64,000 nucleotides of DNA from assembly GCA_008933995.1 (NCBI GenBank), contig WARS01000071.1:2711652-2775651 (forward strand), given 5' to 3'. The stretch's first letter is position 1. Each line of letters begins with the position of its first letter. This stretch comes from Datnioides undecimradiatus (Eukaryota > Chordata > Actinopteri > Lobotiformes > Datnioididae). Under the pieces are notes generated by a model that saw only the letters and a program-made list of their open reading frames with translations, made no database searches and was not told where the DNA came from. The translations under genes were made by a program, and so were the position numbers. This document shows, piece after piece, positions 35,331 to 47,200 of this stretch.

Positions 35331-35989
35331 AGAATTAAACATATATTAATATAACGGCGGCTGGCGGGCGTGTTCTTTTTGTGAAATAAGGAGAAGGAGA
35401 GGAGTGGTCACATTAAAAACATAAACACAACAACATAAACCAGATTACCCCAAATATGCCATGAGTCCAATAGTGGAAAGTAACTAAATGCATTTACTAC
35501 AGGGCATCTGCTACTGCATTTCAGAAATAACCATTGTATTTTTTACTAAAACCACATTTATTTTAACATCAGTTACAGTCACAGATTAATATTTCACCTA
35601 CAAACCATACTGTCATCTTATAAAACATGACACACAGCGTATGGAGTAGTTACAAGCGGCTCAGTTTCGACCAACTTCCACTTTAAATGCTGCTTCAATG
35701 TTAGTATCAGTAATCAGTCATTATGATAATGATAAGAATAACAAGTGTCTGCTTCTTTAAAGCATAAGGGAAGTCAGGTTAGGTGCACTTTGTCATTAAC
35801 ATTTCCACTCAAGTCAGATTTGAATGCAGGAATCGAGTATTTGCCATTGTTGATTTGCTACTTTTACCCAAGCATAGGAGCTAAAAACATATTTCACTGA
35901 TGAAAAACAAGTAAAATTGGCAAATGTCCTCTTTCTCTAAACAATAAAGACGTGATCTTCAACCATAAGACCAGTCTACGCTCAACTGA

Positions 35990-36720
35990 GGCTGTATATC
36001 ATATATATTTATTGTATATTGGTTGAGGTAATTGCTAACGTTAGCATGGCAGCATACTCACAGTGAAAATGCTAATATGATGGTGTTTTGCAGGCGTAAT
36101 GTTTAGAATAGAAGAGAATACTTTATTGTCATTGTACAGGAGCAGTACAATGAGATTAAAAGTGCCACATCTTATCAGTGTTAAAATATTAACATTGCAT
36201 GTTCACCGTGATAGCTTAGCATGTTAGCATGCTTGCATTTGGTAAGTGGAACTAAAACACAAGGTAGAGCTAAAGGCTGATGTTGTTAGTTTTGAAGGTT
36301 TTCGGTCGTAAACAAAAAGAATATTGAGATGATTTTTGATGATAATGATGCTGCTAAAGGAAAAATGAAGCGTCACTAAAGAAACTACAGTTCACCCTGA
36401 GGAGGATGAAGGTCTGCACCAACCTTCACCGCAGTCCAGGAGTCCAACTCAGGGGGCTGTGAAAGACATCAGGATTCATGATGTTGGAACCAGGTGTGTC
36501 TGTTTGACATTGGTGCCAATCCATTGAGATGTTCCACTGGATATGTGGAGGCTTTGACCCAGTGGTGGCACATGCTGTAAAGTCAGGCGATCACCAGGAT
36601 TCATCTCCTTTGCACCGTGAACCTCTACACCGAATTTCATGGCCATTCATCTGAGTGTCAACCTCATGGTGGCGCTAGAGGAAAAGTCAAGATTCACTAC
36701 ATTCAGCGCAAACCATCCCA
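35990..36720 (+). repeat. Long copy of the GTTAGCATGCTAAC-family repeat
   Basis: Includes 'GCTAACGTTAGCATGG', 'AGCATGTTAGCATGCTTGC', 'GGCTGATGTTGTTAG', 'TTTCATGGCCATTCATC' and 'CTCATGGTGGCGCTAGAGG', in the order seen in the copy at 0.96-1.47 kb. It contains a second, different repeat (36107-36170). Confidence 0.65.
36107..36170 (+). mobile_element. Short teleost repeat with internal palindrome
   Basis: 'CTTTATTGTCATTGTACAGG' and the following GTACAATGAGATTAAAAGTG match a motif I know as widespread in fish genomes. TCATTGTAC (36129-36137) and GTACAATGA (36145-36153) are perfect inverted repeats around a 7-nt loop. It sits inside the larger repeat, which suggests a nested insertion. Confidence 0.5.
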
Positions 36721-39001
36721 TAGTAGCTGAGATGTTTCAGGCTCAATGACAGTGGAGGACAAACAGATGAACATAGAGCTGCTAGCATGGCTAATAAGTG
36801 AGACCAATAATCGAAAACATTAACCCAATGAAACACTGAGATTATTAACCACCCAACAAAACAGATGCAACAGCAATGATTTAAATTGACCACATTTGCA
36901 GTTTTAAATATAATAAATCTAAAATCTGCATCAAGCGAGCAGCCTGTTTGCTCTACGATCTGCAATCTGCAGCAACGCAGGTCAGAAAGGATCTGTAGTT
37001 TCAGCTCGAGGCTCAGAGATGCAGACCCTGTCTAAGAGCATAAAAACCTTCTGCACAAGAAGCTGAATGTGGAGCTCGAACGAAAGCAAACTAATCATAA
37101 ATATTGATTAGAGGAACACTGTGCTCAAATGGTTTGTAGGACAGTGACAACAGTGATGAAGATGATGAAGTGTGATGCCGACTCAGTTATGGGAAGATAC
37201 TGGATGAGGGACACAGATCAGTTTCTTTTTAAAGGTGCTTTTAAAGGTTTTTAATCCCATAAGAAACACAAAGACGTCTGCACAGTCACTCCTGAAGCTT
37301 TGTGCGCTGCACTGAGGGATCCTCTGAATCATCACCAGGCGTATGACCAGGTTACTCTGTACAAATGAATCTGAACAGCCCTGGTTTGAGGCTTTATGCT
37401 CGTATCCATTTGCCTGTGCCTGCGAGAATCCCCTCTGCAGTCGCAGCAACCCGTCGCCAGCAGAGGAACAGAAATTACACATTAGAGCACATTAGAGTCA
37501 TGCTGCTTTTCTGCCATTACTAGGCACATAAAGGATCATTTTCTCCTGCTTCGCAACACAGGGACCCGATACATGCCTGTTTCCAAGGTAACCGCATAGA
37601 ATATCCCATTTGTCCATGCATAATATGAAATGAAGGCCTTGCAGAAAATGAAGGAGGAAGCATGATCCTTTGTAGAATCACACCACCACACGTCCTACTT
37701 CTCTATCTGGGGTGGTTGCATTTGCTATTCTTGGAGATTCTTTTCTGTGCATTGAGCATGGGATGAAGCCAGCGATGATGTCTGTCAAACACAACGCATT
37801 TCACATCATGAATGTGGAAACGGTGCCGTTGTGATGCGATTAAACGCAGCATATTCATAAAGGAAATAAATACACATTAAAGAGTTTTGGGTGAAGACAG
37901 ACTGGAGTCACTAGAGCTTATGGAGCAAGTTTACAAAATGTTTATATGTTAAAGCCGATGAATGGCACGAGCTGATCATTACCTCCAAATACATTTATAA
38001 AACACACTTCACTTTGTTCTCAAGCACCTACACCTGGAGGGAGTCGGGACCAAAGATCCTGCGTGGCGCATGTTCCTATTACTTTACTGTAATTCATCCA
38101 TTTGGGACAACAAACATAGAAACACATGCTGTTATGTTTAAATTATGTGATAAGACAACATTTCATCTTCATGTGCAGGTTTATGTTTCACAATAAGATA
38201 AACAGAGACTGCAGTGAGCTTTCATGTTAAAACAGCTTTCCATATGTAGATAATGCATGCACACAGTGCTGCGTTCACAGAATATTGGAAAATTGGATGT
38301 CTAATGCAATAGAAGGAGAACAGGCCTTTCGTATGGAATACAGGTGAAAACAGTGTGTCCTCACGTTTATTTGGAAAACTAAAAACTAAAACTTGACTAA
38401 GGAATAACCAGTCTCTGCAGTGGGTTGACTCCTCGACTTGCTGATGCTATGAAACTGCACTGCAGGACTCTGTGACATGATTACAGGTGCAGGTTACTTT
38501 CAACCAGGAAAACCAGTTAAACACCTAAACCTCTTAAACCTGGAATTCAAAAATTCAAAAATCAACATTAAATCCAAAGACTGCTGATAATGTGAATGGT
38601 CTACCACTGAGTCAGTCTACCGACTTAACACATGTAGAACATCAGGTTGGTCCTCCTCAACCTGCGACAACAGAGAAACTAACACTGATGATGTCATGGT
38701 GGTGTCATCAAGGTTATCTCAGCTTGGGCTTGAAGACCATAAGTTTATAACTGAACGTCTGTGTTGCTAAACTGGGAGTTTAGAGTTTGAAAGATTTGGG
38801 TGTTTACTGATCTAATGAAAGACATCATTCAGGAGCTTAATGTTTGATGTGGGAGCCAGGGACTGCAGCACCACATTGCTGCAGAGCTAAAACAATACTG
38901 CTGCATGTAAAACAGTGTGCAGCCCTTACAGCATTTTCTGTAAGAGGTCCAGTATGTGGGTACCACAAAGCATGCAGCTGTCACTCTGTTTTGGGATCTT
39001 A

Positions 39002-39015
39002 CTGCCCCCTAGAGG
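39002..39015 (-). promoter_or_regulatory. CTCF-like motif
   Basis: CTGCCCCCTAGAGG fits the reverse complement of the CTCF core CCASYAGRKGGCRS at 13 of 14 positions. Motif match only. Confidence 0.3.
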
Positions 39016-40680
39016 TTATAAATCTCTTTGTCACATACAGTGACAGCTGTTTTCTCATGCATCGACACAAGTCTGGCTTCGCCTAAATGAACCAGGACAC
39101 CAAAACATACAGTCGAAATCATCGTGCACGGTTAATATGAGAGGATAGCTCAGCTTTATCTGTCTTTAGCTGTTATAATCACTCTACCCATCAGCAATGA
39201 TTGACAGCACTGTCAATCATCGTACATCAGTGATAGATGAAGTATTCCGATCTTTCACTGTTGCTTTCCATCACTGTTGCCCAGACATAGCCTGTCTCAT
39301 ACTCATCCTACTTCTAACAAAGCACCATTTGCAGTGGATTCATAAGGTGCAATTAATGGTTTTACTAATGGGTGATAAATCATTTACTAATGGTTTATCC
39401 ATCAGTTTGTTTGGGTTGCCAGATTGTGAAAACTCCCTCTAACTGCAGCTAATATTAGCACAAGTAACCACAGAGTAGGAAAACAATGAGTAACTTAATA
39501 CAAGCTGTGTAATTAACATCAGTACAACCACATAACAGTTTCCATGACAGTTAACAGTCCACATATCCGCACACAGGTGAAGCGTGCTTTGGTAAAGTAC
39601 TTGCAACTGGGGGGATTTCCGCAGCCTGCCTGGGCTGGCGTTGCTATGGTGATAAATTGGCTCATTAACAGCGCTCAGCTGGCAGTACCCACTTCATTAC
39701 ACGCTTGATGATAGTTAGACAGCCAGGCCTCTCTGCTTATACAGACCTAGCCCCAGTGATGGAATTCAGATCATTTAACAAAAGAACCTTTAAAACAGTA
39801 TAAGAGTAATAAATTATGAGCAAAACGCATCAATTTAAAATCCCTCTTACATAAAAAATGCAAAAATTATATGAACCAAAAGTATTGGTTCTCTACGAAG
39901 ACGTCCTCTGTGACAGGAGCTCTGTGAAGATTATTTCTGACTGTATTAATAACAGGGAGCAAGCAAGTCATTGGGCCCCTCTCGAGGGACACCTGATAAA
40001 TCTGAGGGGTTGTGTTTTTTTCAGTTTTTGTGGTCGTATTTCTCTGATCTTTGCTTTTTTGTGAAATATTGGATCATTTGACTTTGACTTCACGTTTATC
40101 TTGAATAACTATTTAAATGGAATAATCAGAATTATTTTAAAGGCTAAATCTCTTTCATAGTGGATAGTGATTGGAGCAAATAGCACTGCTATTTGTAAGG
40201 GATCTAAAGCCAGAAAGACAGGGAATGGATAAATCTTTCATGAAACTTGATTTCAGAACAACTGACAAACGAATATGGAGTAGGAAAAAAGGCGATACGG
40301 CTCTGTGATATAAAGTGGGTTTTAAGTGTCAAGGAGTTCTCAAGCAAAGTACAAGCACATTAAAACCTGTACCTGTACAGTACTTGAGAATGAAAACGTT
40401 TGGTAAACTCTGGGAAATTATATAATCACTCTGAGCAGAAAGTAGACAATTGCGAGATCATACAAGCGACTGGTAACTCGCTGCTGGATGATACGTAAAG
40501 AATTAAGTTTCCTTTATTTGCAAAGGTTTGCGCAGGCAGCGCAAGTGTATATGACCGATTCAAAGACTAACGTACGGAAAACCGAGGTCCTAGATTTATC
40601 TGATATCTCCGATCGCCGAACCAAACGTGAACGCAGCACGATAGTGTGCTATTCCCGCCCATCTGCGGTCATCTGACGCA

Positions 40681-40900
40681 GCAGTGTCGATTTTGATTGG
40701 TCTCTGCCAGCTGCCAATCACAACCTCACCACGTGGTTGATAATAACACGGGTGGGCTCGAGGGGGCGGTGGTGGACTGTCAGCGATTATTTGGAAATAT
40801 GTAGTTACGCATGGATGAAGTTAACTAATGATTTATCTCGCGGGCTTAAACGTTAAATCGTGCTTTAGAGAAACAGCATCAGGTTAAAGGAAAGCGAGGC
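40681..40900 (+). promoter_or_regulatory. Probable pip4k2c promoter: paired CCAAT boxes and an E-box
   Basis: TGATTGG (40694-40700) and CCAATCA (40714-40720) form opposed NF-Y-type CCAAT boxes 13 nt apart. The palindrome ACCACGTGGT (40728-40737) holds a CACGTG E-box. They lie about 330-375 nt before the start codon in CpG-containing sequence. No TATA box seen. Confidence 0.5.
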
Positions 40901-41069
40901 TCGTGACGGGTGACCTTTGGCTGTCGTCGCCGTGTCTGTGCGCGAGACCCGGGGAGGAGCAGTGGGACAGACGTTAGCTTGATTAGCTTAGTAACGGTAG
41001 CCATCAGGAAGAAGTGTCACCGCCTGCACGAGCTCTCTCAACCGGGACGAGAGGAGCCAGTTTGCGGTC

Positions 41070-41228
41070 ATGACTTCCCTCGGGAACTCGGGGGCCACTT
41101 CCAGTCCCATGGTGATCCTGGCGCCCAAGACCAAGACGAAAAAGAAGCATTTTGTTCAGCAGAAGGTGAAGGTGTTTCGAGCTAGCGACCCCGTCCTGAG
41201 CGTCTTCATGTGGGGCGTCAATCACTCG
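41070..41228 (+). CDS. pip4k2c: pip4k2c exon 1 (residues 1-53)
   Basis: Start ATG in GGTCATGAC context; donor TCG|GTGAGT. Encodes a variable N-terminus and then [19 protein letters not shown]. Confidence 0.93.
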
Positions 41229-44200
41229 GTGAGTCAGTGGAAGCTAACGTTGCACTTAATGCTAATGCCACCGCTGAAACTCGCCACGGTGACATGTAAA
41301 TGTGGCTAGCTCAGTTAGCAGGAGCGTTACGAAGTGAGGCGGGCTGCCAGCTGGTGTTACACCGAAATGTGTGACCCGTCAGATTCTGTGACCTCAGAGG
41401 TTCATCTGCAGCCTTACACACATCTGGCTTCCTGTTTCTGTCCCACACCTGTCTGAATATAGAACCAGGACATTATGAGGTCAGGATCTGCGTTAACTGC
41501 TGTATGTAATGTAATTGGGACACTACGGACTTTCTATATTCGGAAACAGCTGTCAAAGGTTAGTAAGGTGCTGGGGTATAAAATCTGTGCAGACGTTTGA
41601 GCTGAAATGTTTTATCATTTCGCTGAATCAGAAAAGGAGAAAGAATGCAGCATAACAAGTGTAACATCATCTGCGGCGGGGGTGTCAAACTCTGTGTCGC
41701 TCACGTGCAGCCCAGTTTGATCTCCAGCCAGTGCTTAATAACTGGTAAACAACAACAACACATTTCCACCTTTCTTTAAATGCATTCTGAAATGTTTGCA
41801 ATCGGTGCACCATCCATTTATAAAACAGCCGGAGATGTCTGAAGATATTCAATTTAAATTTCATTTAATCAGTCTAATGTCTCTACATGTGCATTACAAT
41901 TAACCGATCATCAAGAAACTACAAAGGCACATTTCAGACAGGATCTTAAGATCAAACAACAACATGGTGTTTCACGTTCTTTCTTCCTTGAGCACAAAAA
42001 TTGGGCTGCGAGCACGGCGAGCACCTGCTTCCCATTAACCTCTGGGAAGAAAGAGGAACTGGGCCATTTTCCACTCCGTGTCCACTTTTGTGTTTTGTAA
42101 CAAAAGACTTTTTCCACCTGCGTGAACAGAAACCGACAATTGGCAGCGTTGTGCTCGCACATTAGCACCAGGGATCTATAATCTTGCATCCTGGAAAGGG
42201 CGTTCTGCTTTTAGTAGGGCAGGAGAATAAACCAGGAACAGCAGTGTGTTGTATTTAAGAAAATGGTAAAGTTAGACTTATTTCTTCTTTGTTAGGTCAT
42301 CAAGTGGGAGAAGATTGTTAAATTAGTTGTGGATTCACTCATTAATTAATCTGCTAAACGTTTTCTTCCTTCTCTCAGATCAACGATCTCAACCAGGTCC
42401 CTGTTCCGGTCATGCTGCTGCCTGATGACTTCAAGGCCAACACCAAGATCAAAGTCAACAACCACCTCTTCAACAAGTAAGACACAAAAAGAAGTAATGT
42501 TTGAAACGCAGAGGCTGTTCCTCAGTGGCCTGCGACGCCTCAAAGCAGCTTGTTCCTGTGATGAAATCAGCGGCTGTTAGCCGTCGTCCCGCCGGATGAA
42601 AGTGCTGGAATCTGTGTTGAACACTCGATTTGGACTGACGCACTGAGTAGAGTCTGTTCTTGTGCCGGCTCCTTCTCACGACCACACCTTTTCTCCTTTC
42701 ACAGAGAAAATCTTCCAGGACATTTCAAGTTCAAAGAATACTGTCCTCAGGTCTTCCGAAACCTGAGGGAGCGGTTTAGCATCGAGGATCAGGACTACCA
42801 GGTGTGTTGGCTGAGAACTGCAGATAAAAACAGATGCATCTGATTAATAATAATGATTCATACGTGTATTTGGTTTCCTGTTTTGCAGATTTCGTTGACC
42901 CGCAGCTCCCCAATGAGGAGCGTGGACGACCAGGGCGAGGGTCTGCTCCTCAACTCCTACGACCGCGCGCTGGTCATCAAGCAGATCTCCAGCGAGGACG
43001 TTGCAGACATGCACAACATCCTGTCCGAGTATCACCAGGTAACATCTGCGCAGTTAACAAACCACAGCACGATGACAAAACAACTATCGAGCACAAAAAG
43101 GCAACGCAGGCTACATTTACGCTTTCTGTCCTGCGGCGTTAGAAGCCAAACAACATGCGCACCTGCTAAACGGGTGGCCATCCGTCTCTGTTTCTGTTTG
43201 CCGACGAAGCATTATCTGGTCTCGAGGGCCGAGTCGCCTGAAAACAGACTCTACTTCGCTCGGCGCGTCCCTGCCTGCTGGGCGGCTGACGCTAACCGCC
43301 CAGCTGTCCGCAGAACAGCAGGAGGAGAGAAGTGAATGTGCAGAGCTTTCATCTTCGTCTCTGCTTCGCGTCTGCGCCCCGCCTCACTGAAGTATCTGGG
43401 ATGAGGGTCGGTGCAGTGTGAGATGATCAGGTCTCAGAAAACATCGTGGTTCCACAGTGTTCCACAATAATCAGCTACTACGACACTGACTGGAATGAAA
43501 ACAGAAGCAGGTTGCTTTGGTTAGAATTTCTCAAAATGACACTGATTACAATAGTTTTCTGGACGTGTTGTTTCAGAGTTAGAGGAGGGAGAATCTCCTT
43601 AAACAGCCGGGACTGTTGTTGTTAGACAGTGTATTCTTCTGGGACTACTTTCAGCTGCGGATTAACACACAGTCGGTGCAGCAGTGAGCGTGTGCAGCAG
43701 CAGGGTGGTGTGTGTGTGTGTGTGTGTGTTTGATTCGAGTCAAATCAAACTGCAGCAGTGTGACTCACCGATGAGTCGCTCTGCGGCTCAGAGGTAGAAC
43801 ATAAAACACATGAAACTGATCAGTTAGTCTGATCGTTTGTTGACCAGGTGGCGTGTTTTCATTGTGAGGCGTATTGATCGAACGCCTCAGCCCTCCAGCC
43901 GTTCATCCTCTGCGTCTGGTTCGCCTGGGGTCTCTCACGGCGGCACCATCGCTCACTTCCCGTCTGCTTTTTGAACTGTATACAAAGAGTCGCATCCATG
44001 GCGCCACGTGTCCTATTTACAGTATTTCCTCTTTAACCTTTGTTCGGACCTTTCTGTAGCTCAGAGCGTTCCTCAAATGAGCACTTCCTGGAGGAAGAAG
44101 GAGACTTTTTTGTTTTTTTTGTATTTTTCTGCCTCAGAGGTGAGGAACGTCGACCCAAATATGGTTATTTTTAGATTTAACGTCTTGCCGGTGGCAGCAG

Positions 44201-47200
44201 AGTGGTGCAGTGAGTGCGTGGGAAGACTTCCACGTGTTCAGTCCGAGGACGGCGAACATCTGTCCTGCAGCGAGACCATAACTGTGGCTCTGAGGTGTCT
44301 CTGCCAAACTGTACCCGGCTGCTCCTGACCTTCCTGTGGGAGGGGGGGGGGGGGGGGGGGTTTCAAACAAAAGCCGCGCTGCTCGGTATCAAGGTTACAG
44401 AGCGAACGAGTCAATGCTTGTCGGGTTTTAAACATATTCAAATGCTCCTATCAACACATCTGTGCTCATGTAAATAGCAGATAGCGTTTGGAGGAGAGAT
44501 AAGAGCGAGGCGACACACTCTCAGCTCGAGTTCTGTTTCACATTTGCCGGCCTGGCGTCGCCGGCCGCGCTCCTGCGTCTGAGTCGCCTGGCGGTTGGTT
44601 GGCTGCTTCAAAACTGGGTCTCACCTCGGGCTAAACATACCAGGGAGTAAACTTTTGGCTGCTTTGAGCTCCCGTTGGAATGCGGAGCCTGCGGTTACAC
44701 GGCCTACACAGAGCCGGGAGGGAGACGAGGAAAAATGGCGGCTCTGTGTCAGAGTGTTTTTTAACTGGCTTGGCCCTGAATGAACTCATTGTTATCAGAG
44801 CTCCTGCGTTGGCGCGGCGCAGTTTCCCTTTCGTTCATCGTGAGAGTTTGCAGGTCTGCTGGATTGTTTTTGGGAGACTCTGCCCTGCTGCGCTGCCGCA
44901 GTCGGGCCGGCTCGATCGCTGTTGTACTTTCGGCTTTTGGGCATTAATTGGCTGGATTTTCAGATCGAGGATCAGGTTTTATGCTCTTTGGCAGGTGTAG
45001 GGATTCTGACTGAACAGCTTTTCAACCAGTTTCTGTTGTTTTACAGCCACTAGAGAACCAAACTGATCATGTTTGCACCAAATAAATCAGTTTTACTCAA
45101 ACTGTTGTCCAGTTATGGACGGACACTCGTCACGTTACGTCTCATGAAAACATTGATCGATGTGATTTAGTGGCTGTTTGAGTGTTGTCTGAGACACTGG
45201 AGCTGGAGCCTGAACCCAGCTCGCTGCACCAGGAGGGTTTGAAATAAAAATAATAAACGAAACAAAACACGGCCGGCGTTCAGACGTGCAGCGCGGCGTG
45301 TTGAAACATCCCGCCCAGCGTGTTTCAGGGGACGCAGAATGAGGTCAGGCTGAAGCGAGTGTCTATTTTAGCCGATGCTAACAGCCTAACCTGGATCCAC
45401 TCAGTAATTGGTTTACATTCAAAGTGACCTTTGAATACGGTCGTGACTGTTCGCCCTCCTCTCTAGTTTACTGTGGTTCACTGTTTGTATGCTCGGTGCC
45501 CGTGACGGTGCGCCGCTCTCCGAACCTGCCATGCAAACCTACTGTTTCCTCTCTGCAGCACATCGTCAAGTGCCACGGCAGCACGCTGCTGCCTCAGTTC
45601 CTGGGCATGTACCGGGTGAGCGTGGACAACGAGGAGACCTACCTGATCGTCATGAGGAACATGTTCAGCCACAGACTGGTGGTGCACAGGAAGTACGACC
45701 TGAAGGTGAGGGGGAACTGCAGCACCTCTCATTAATCTCACATCTGGATAAATATTGAATTTAAACTGGCAGCAGGCGGGTTTCAGCTTTAATCTATTAT
45801 TAATGAAGTGTTGATTGAGCATCGTCATCACTGTAGATTACATGTGATTCGCTGCCCCCAGGCACAGTCGCCTCCTGCACGCCTGTCTCCATCACACTAA
45901 ATGAATGAATCAACTCACAAACCCTGTGCTCTGATCTGGCGACAGCCGTGGGAGGAGGCATTAGATCGTCCGTCTGTGCGCGTCGCTCCTGTAAACGGGA
46001 TATTCAGGCACAAACGTCCACTTTGACTCAGGGTTGAACTGGTCAGAGGTCAAAGGTCACAGTGGGTGTTAACTGCGAGGCGGTCAAACGTTTTCTTCTA
46101 CGCCTGCCTCCACCCCGACACCAGCGCCCGCCGCAGTCTGCACGAAGCAGCAGTCAGACTGTTACACTTCTCAGTGAACACGCGATGCCGCTCAGAGACA
46201 CCAGGGGGAGGAAGAGATGCAGAATGACGAGTTTGGTGCAGTTGCTCATCTCCACGGGGGAAATTCAGATGTTACAGCAGCAAAATGCCAGAAATCAACA
46301 TGCATAAAGTATAAAAGTTAGAACGTATACAACTGAGAGGCAGACAAGGCAGCGGTGACAAAGTCTGCAAAATATGGTTCATGTAAACAATGAACATCAG
46401 GATCATATGTAGTCTGATTGAACTGATGATATTTAGTGTTTTAGAAATATAACACGCTGTTTAATAAGAGTTTAATACAGCATGCAATATAAACTATACC
46501 ATTAGGTGAGGTACAGAGAGATATTAGCCATAAATCCTGCTTTACAAATATAATGATCAGTTTTAAAGGACGCTGTCACAGAGCTTTGATTTAACCACAT
46601 CTTTGAGCTGCACTGTGTTTCATTGAGAGGTGTTCCTAATATTTTGCCCACTCCACTCAGAGTCGATGTGTTGGAGGGTCAGTGTCGATGTGTTGGAGGG
46701 TCAGAGTCGATGTGTTGGAGGGTCAGTGTCGATGTGTCGGAGGGTCAGAGTCGATGTGTTGGAGGGTCAGTCGATGTGTTGGAGGGTCAGTGTCGATGTG
46801 TTGGAGGGTCAGTCGATGTGTTGGAGGGTCAGATTCTCTGTTCTGAGTCTTTCACAGTGTTTCTGGCGTGTTTGCTGTTGCAGGGCTCTCTGGTGGCTCG
46901 TGAAGCAAGCGACAAAGAACGGGTAAAGAAACCTCGCCGTCTTCCATCAGACTCATGTCTCCACGCCGGTCTGCTGTCCCCGCCTCATCCTGTTTGTCCC
47001 GCTTTGTTCCTGTTAGGGAAAAGAGCTTCCAACCTTCAAGGACATGGACTTCAGGAACAACATGCAGAAGGTGTATGTCACCGAGGAGCAGAAGGAGAAG
47101 TTCATGGAGAAGCTCAACAGAGACGTGGAGGTGTGTGGAGGTGGCGCCTCGCCGCTGCTGTTGCACCCGTCTGCCACACGGTGGCAGCACCAGCATGTCG

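Larger units (their letters stand above)
35331..40680. other. Gene-free interval between igfbp6 and pip4k2c
   Basis: About 5.3 kb without a supported gene on either strand. Holds a long repeat copy (35.99-36.72 kb) and a CTCF-like motif (39002-39015). I saw no trace of SOAT2, the neighbour of IGFBP6 in human. Confidence 0.6.
43039..45558 (+). other. pip4k2c intron 4
   Basis: 2.5 kb, the longest intron of the gene. Holds (TG)n at 43708-43729 and a 19-nt G run at 44342-44360. No gene recognised. Confidence 0.7.
45706..46883 (+). other. pip4k2c intron 5
   Basis: 1.18 kb with a perfect DR1 element (46047-46059) and a minisatellite (46662-46832) ending about 50 nt before exon 6. Confidence 0.7.

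Noticed and set aside
46662-46832. Regularly spaced repeats resembling a CRISPR array
   Set aside because: Units are joined by only 1-3 bases with no unique spacers, and the DNA is vertebrate; a minisatellite.
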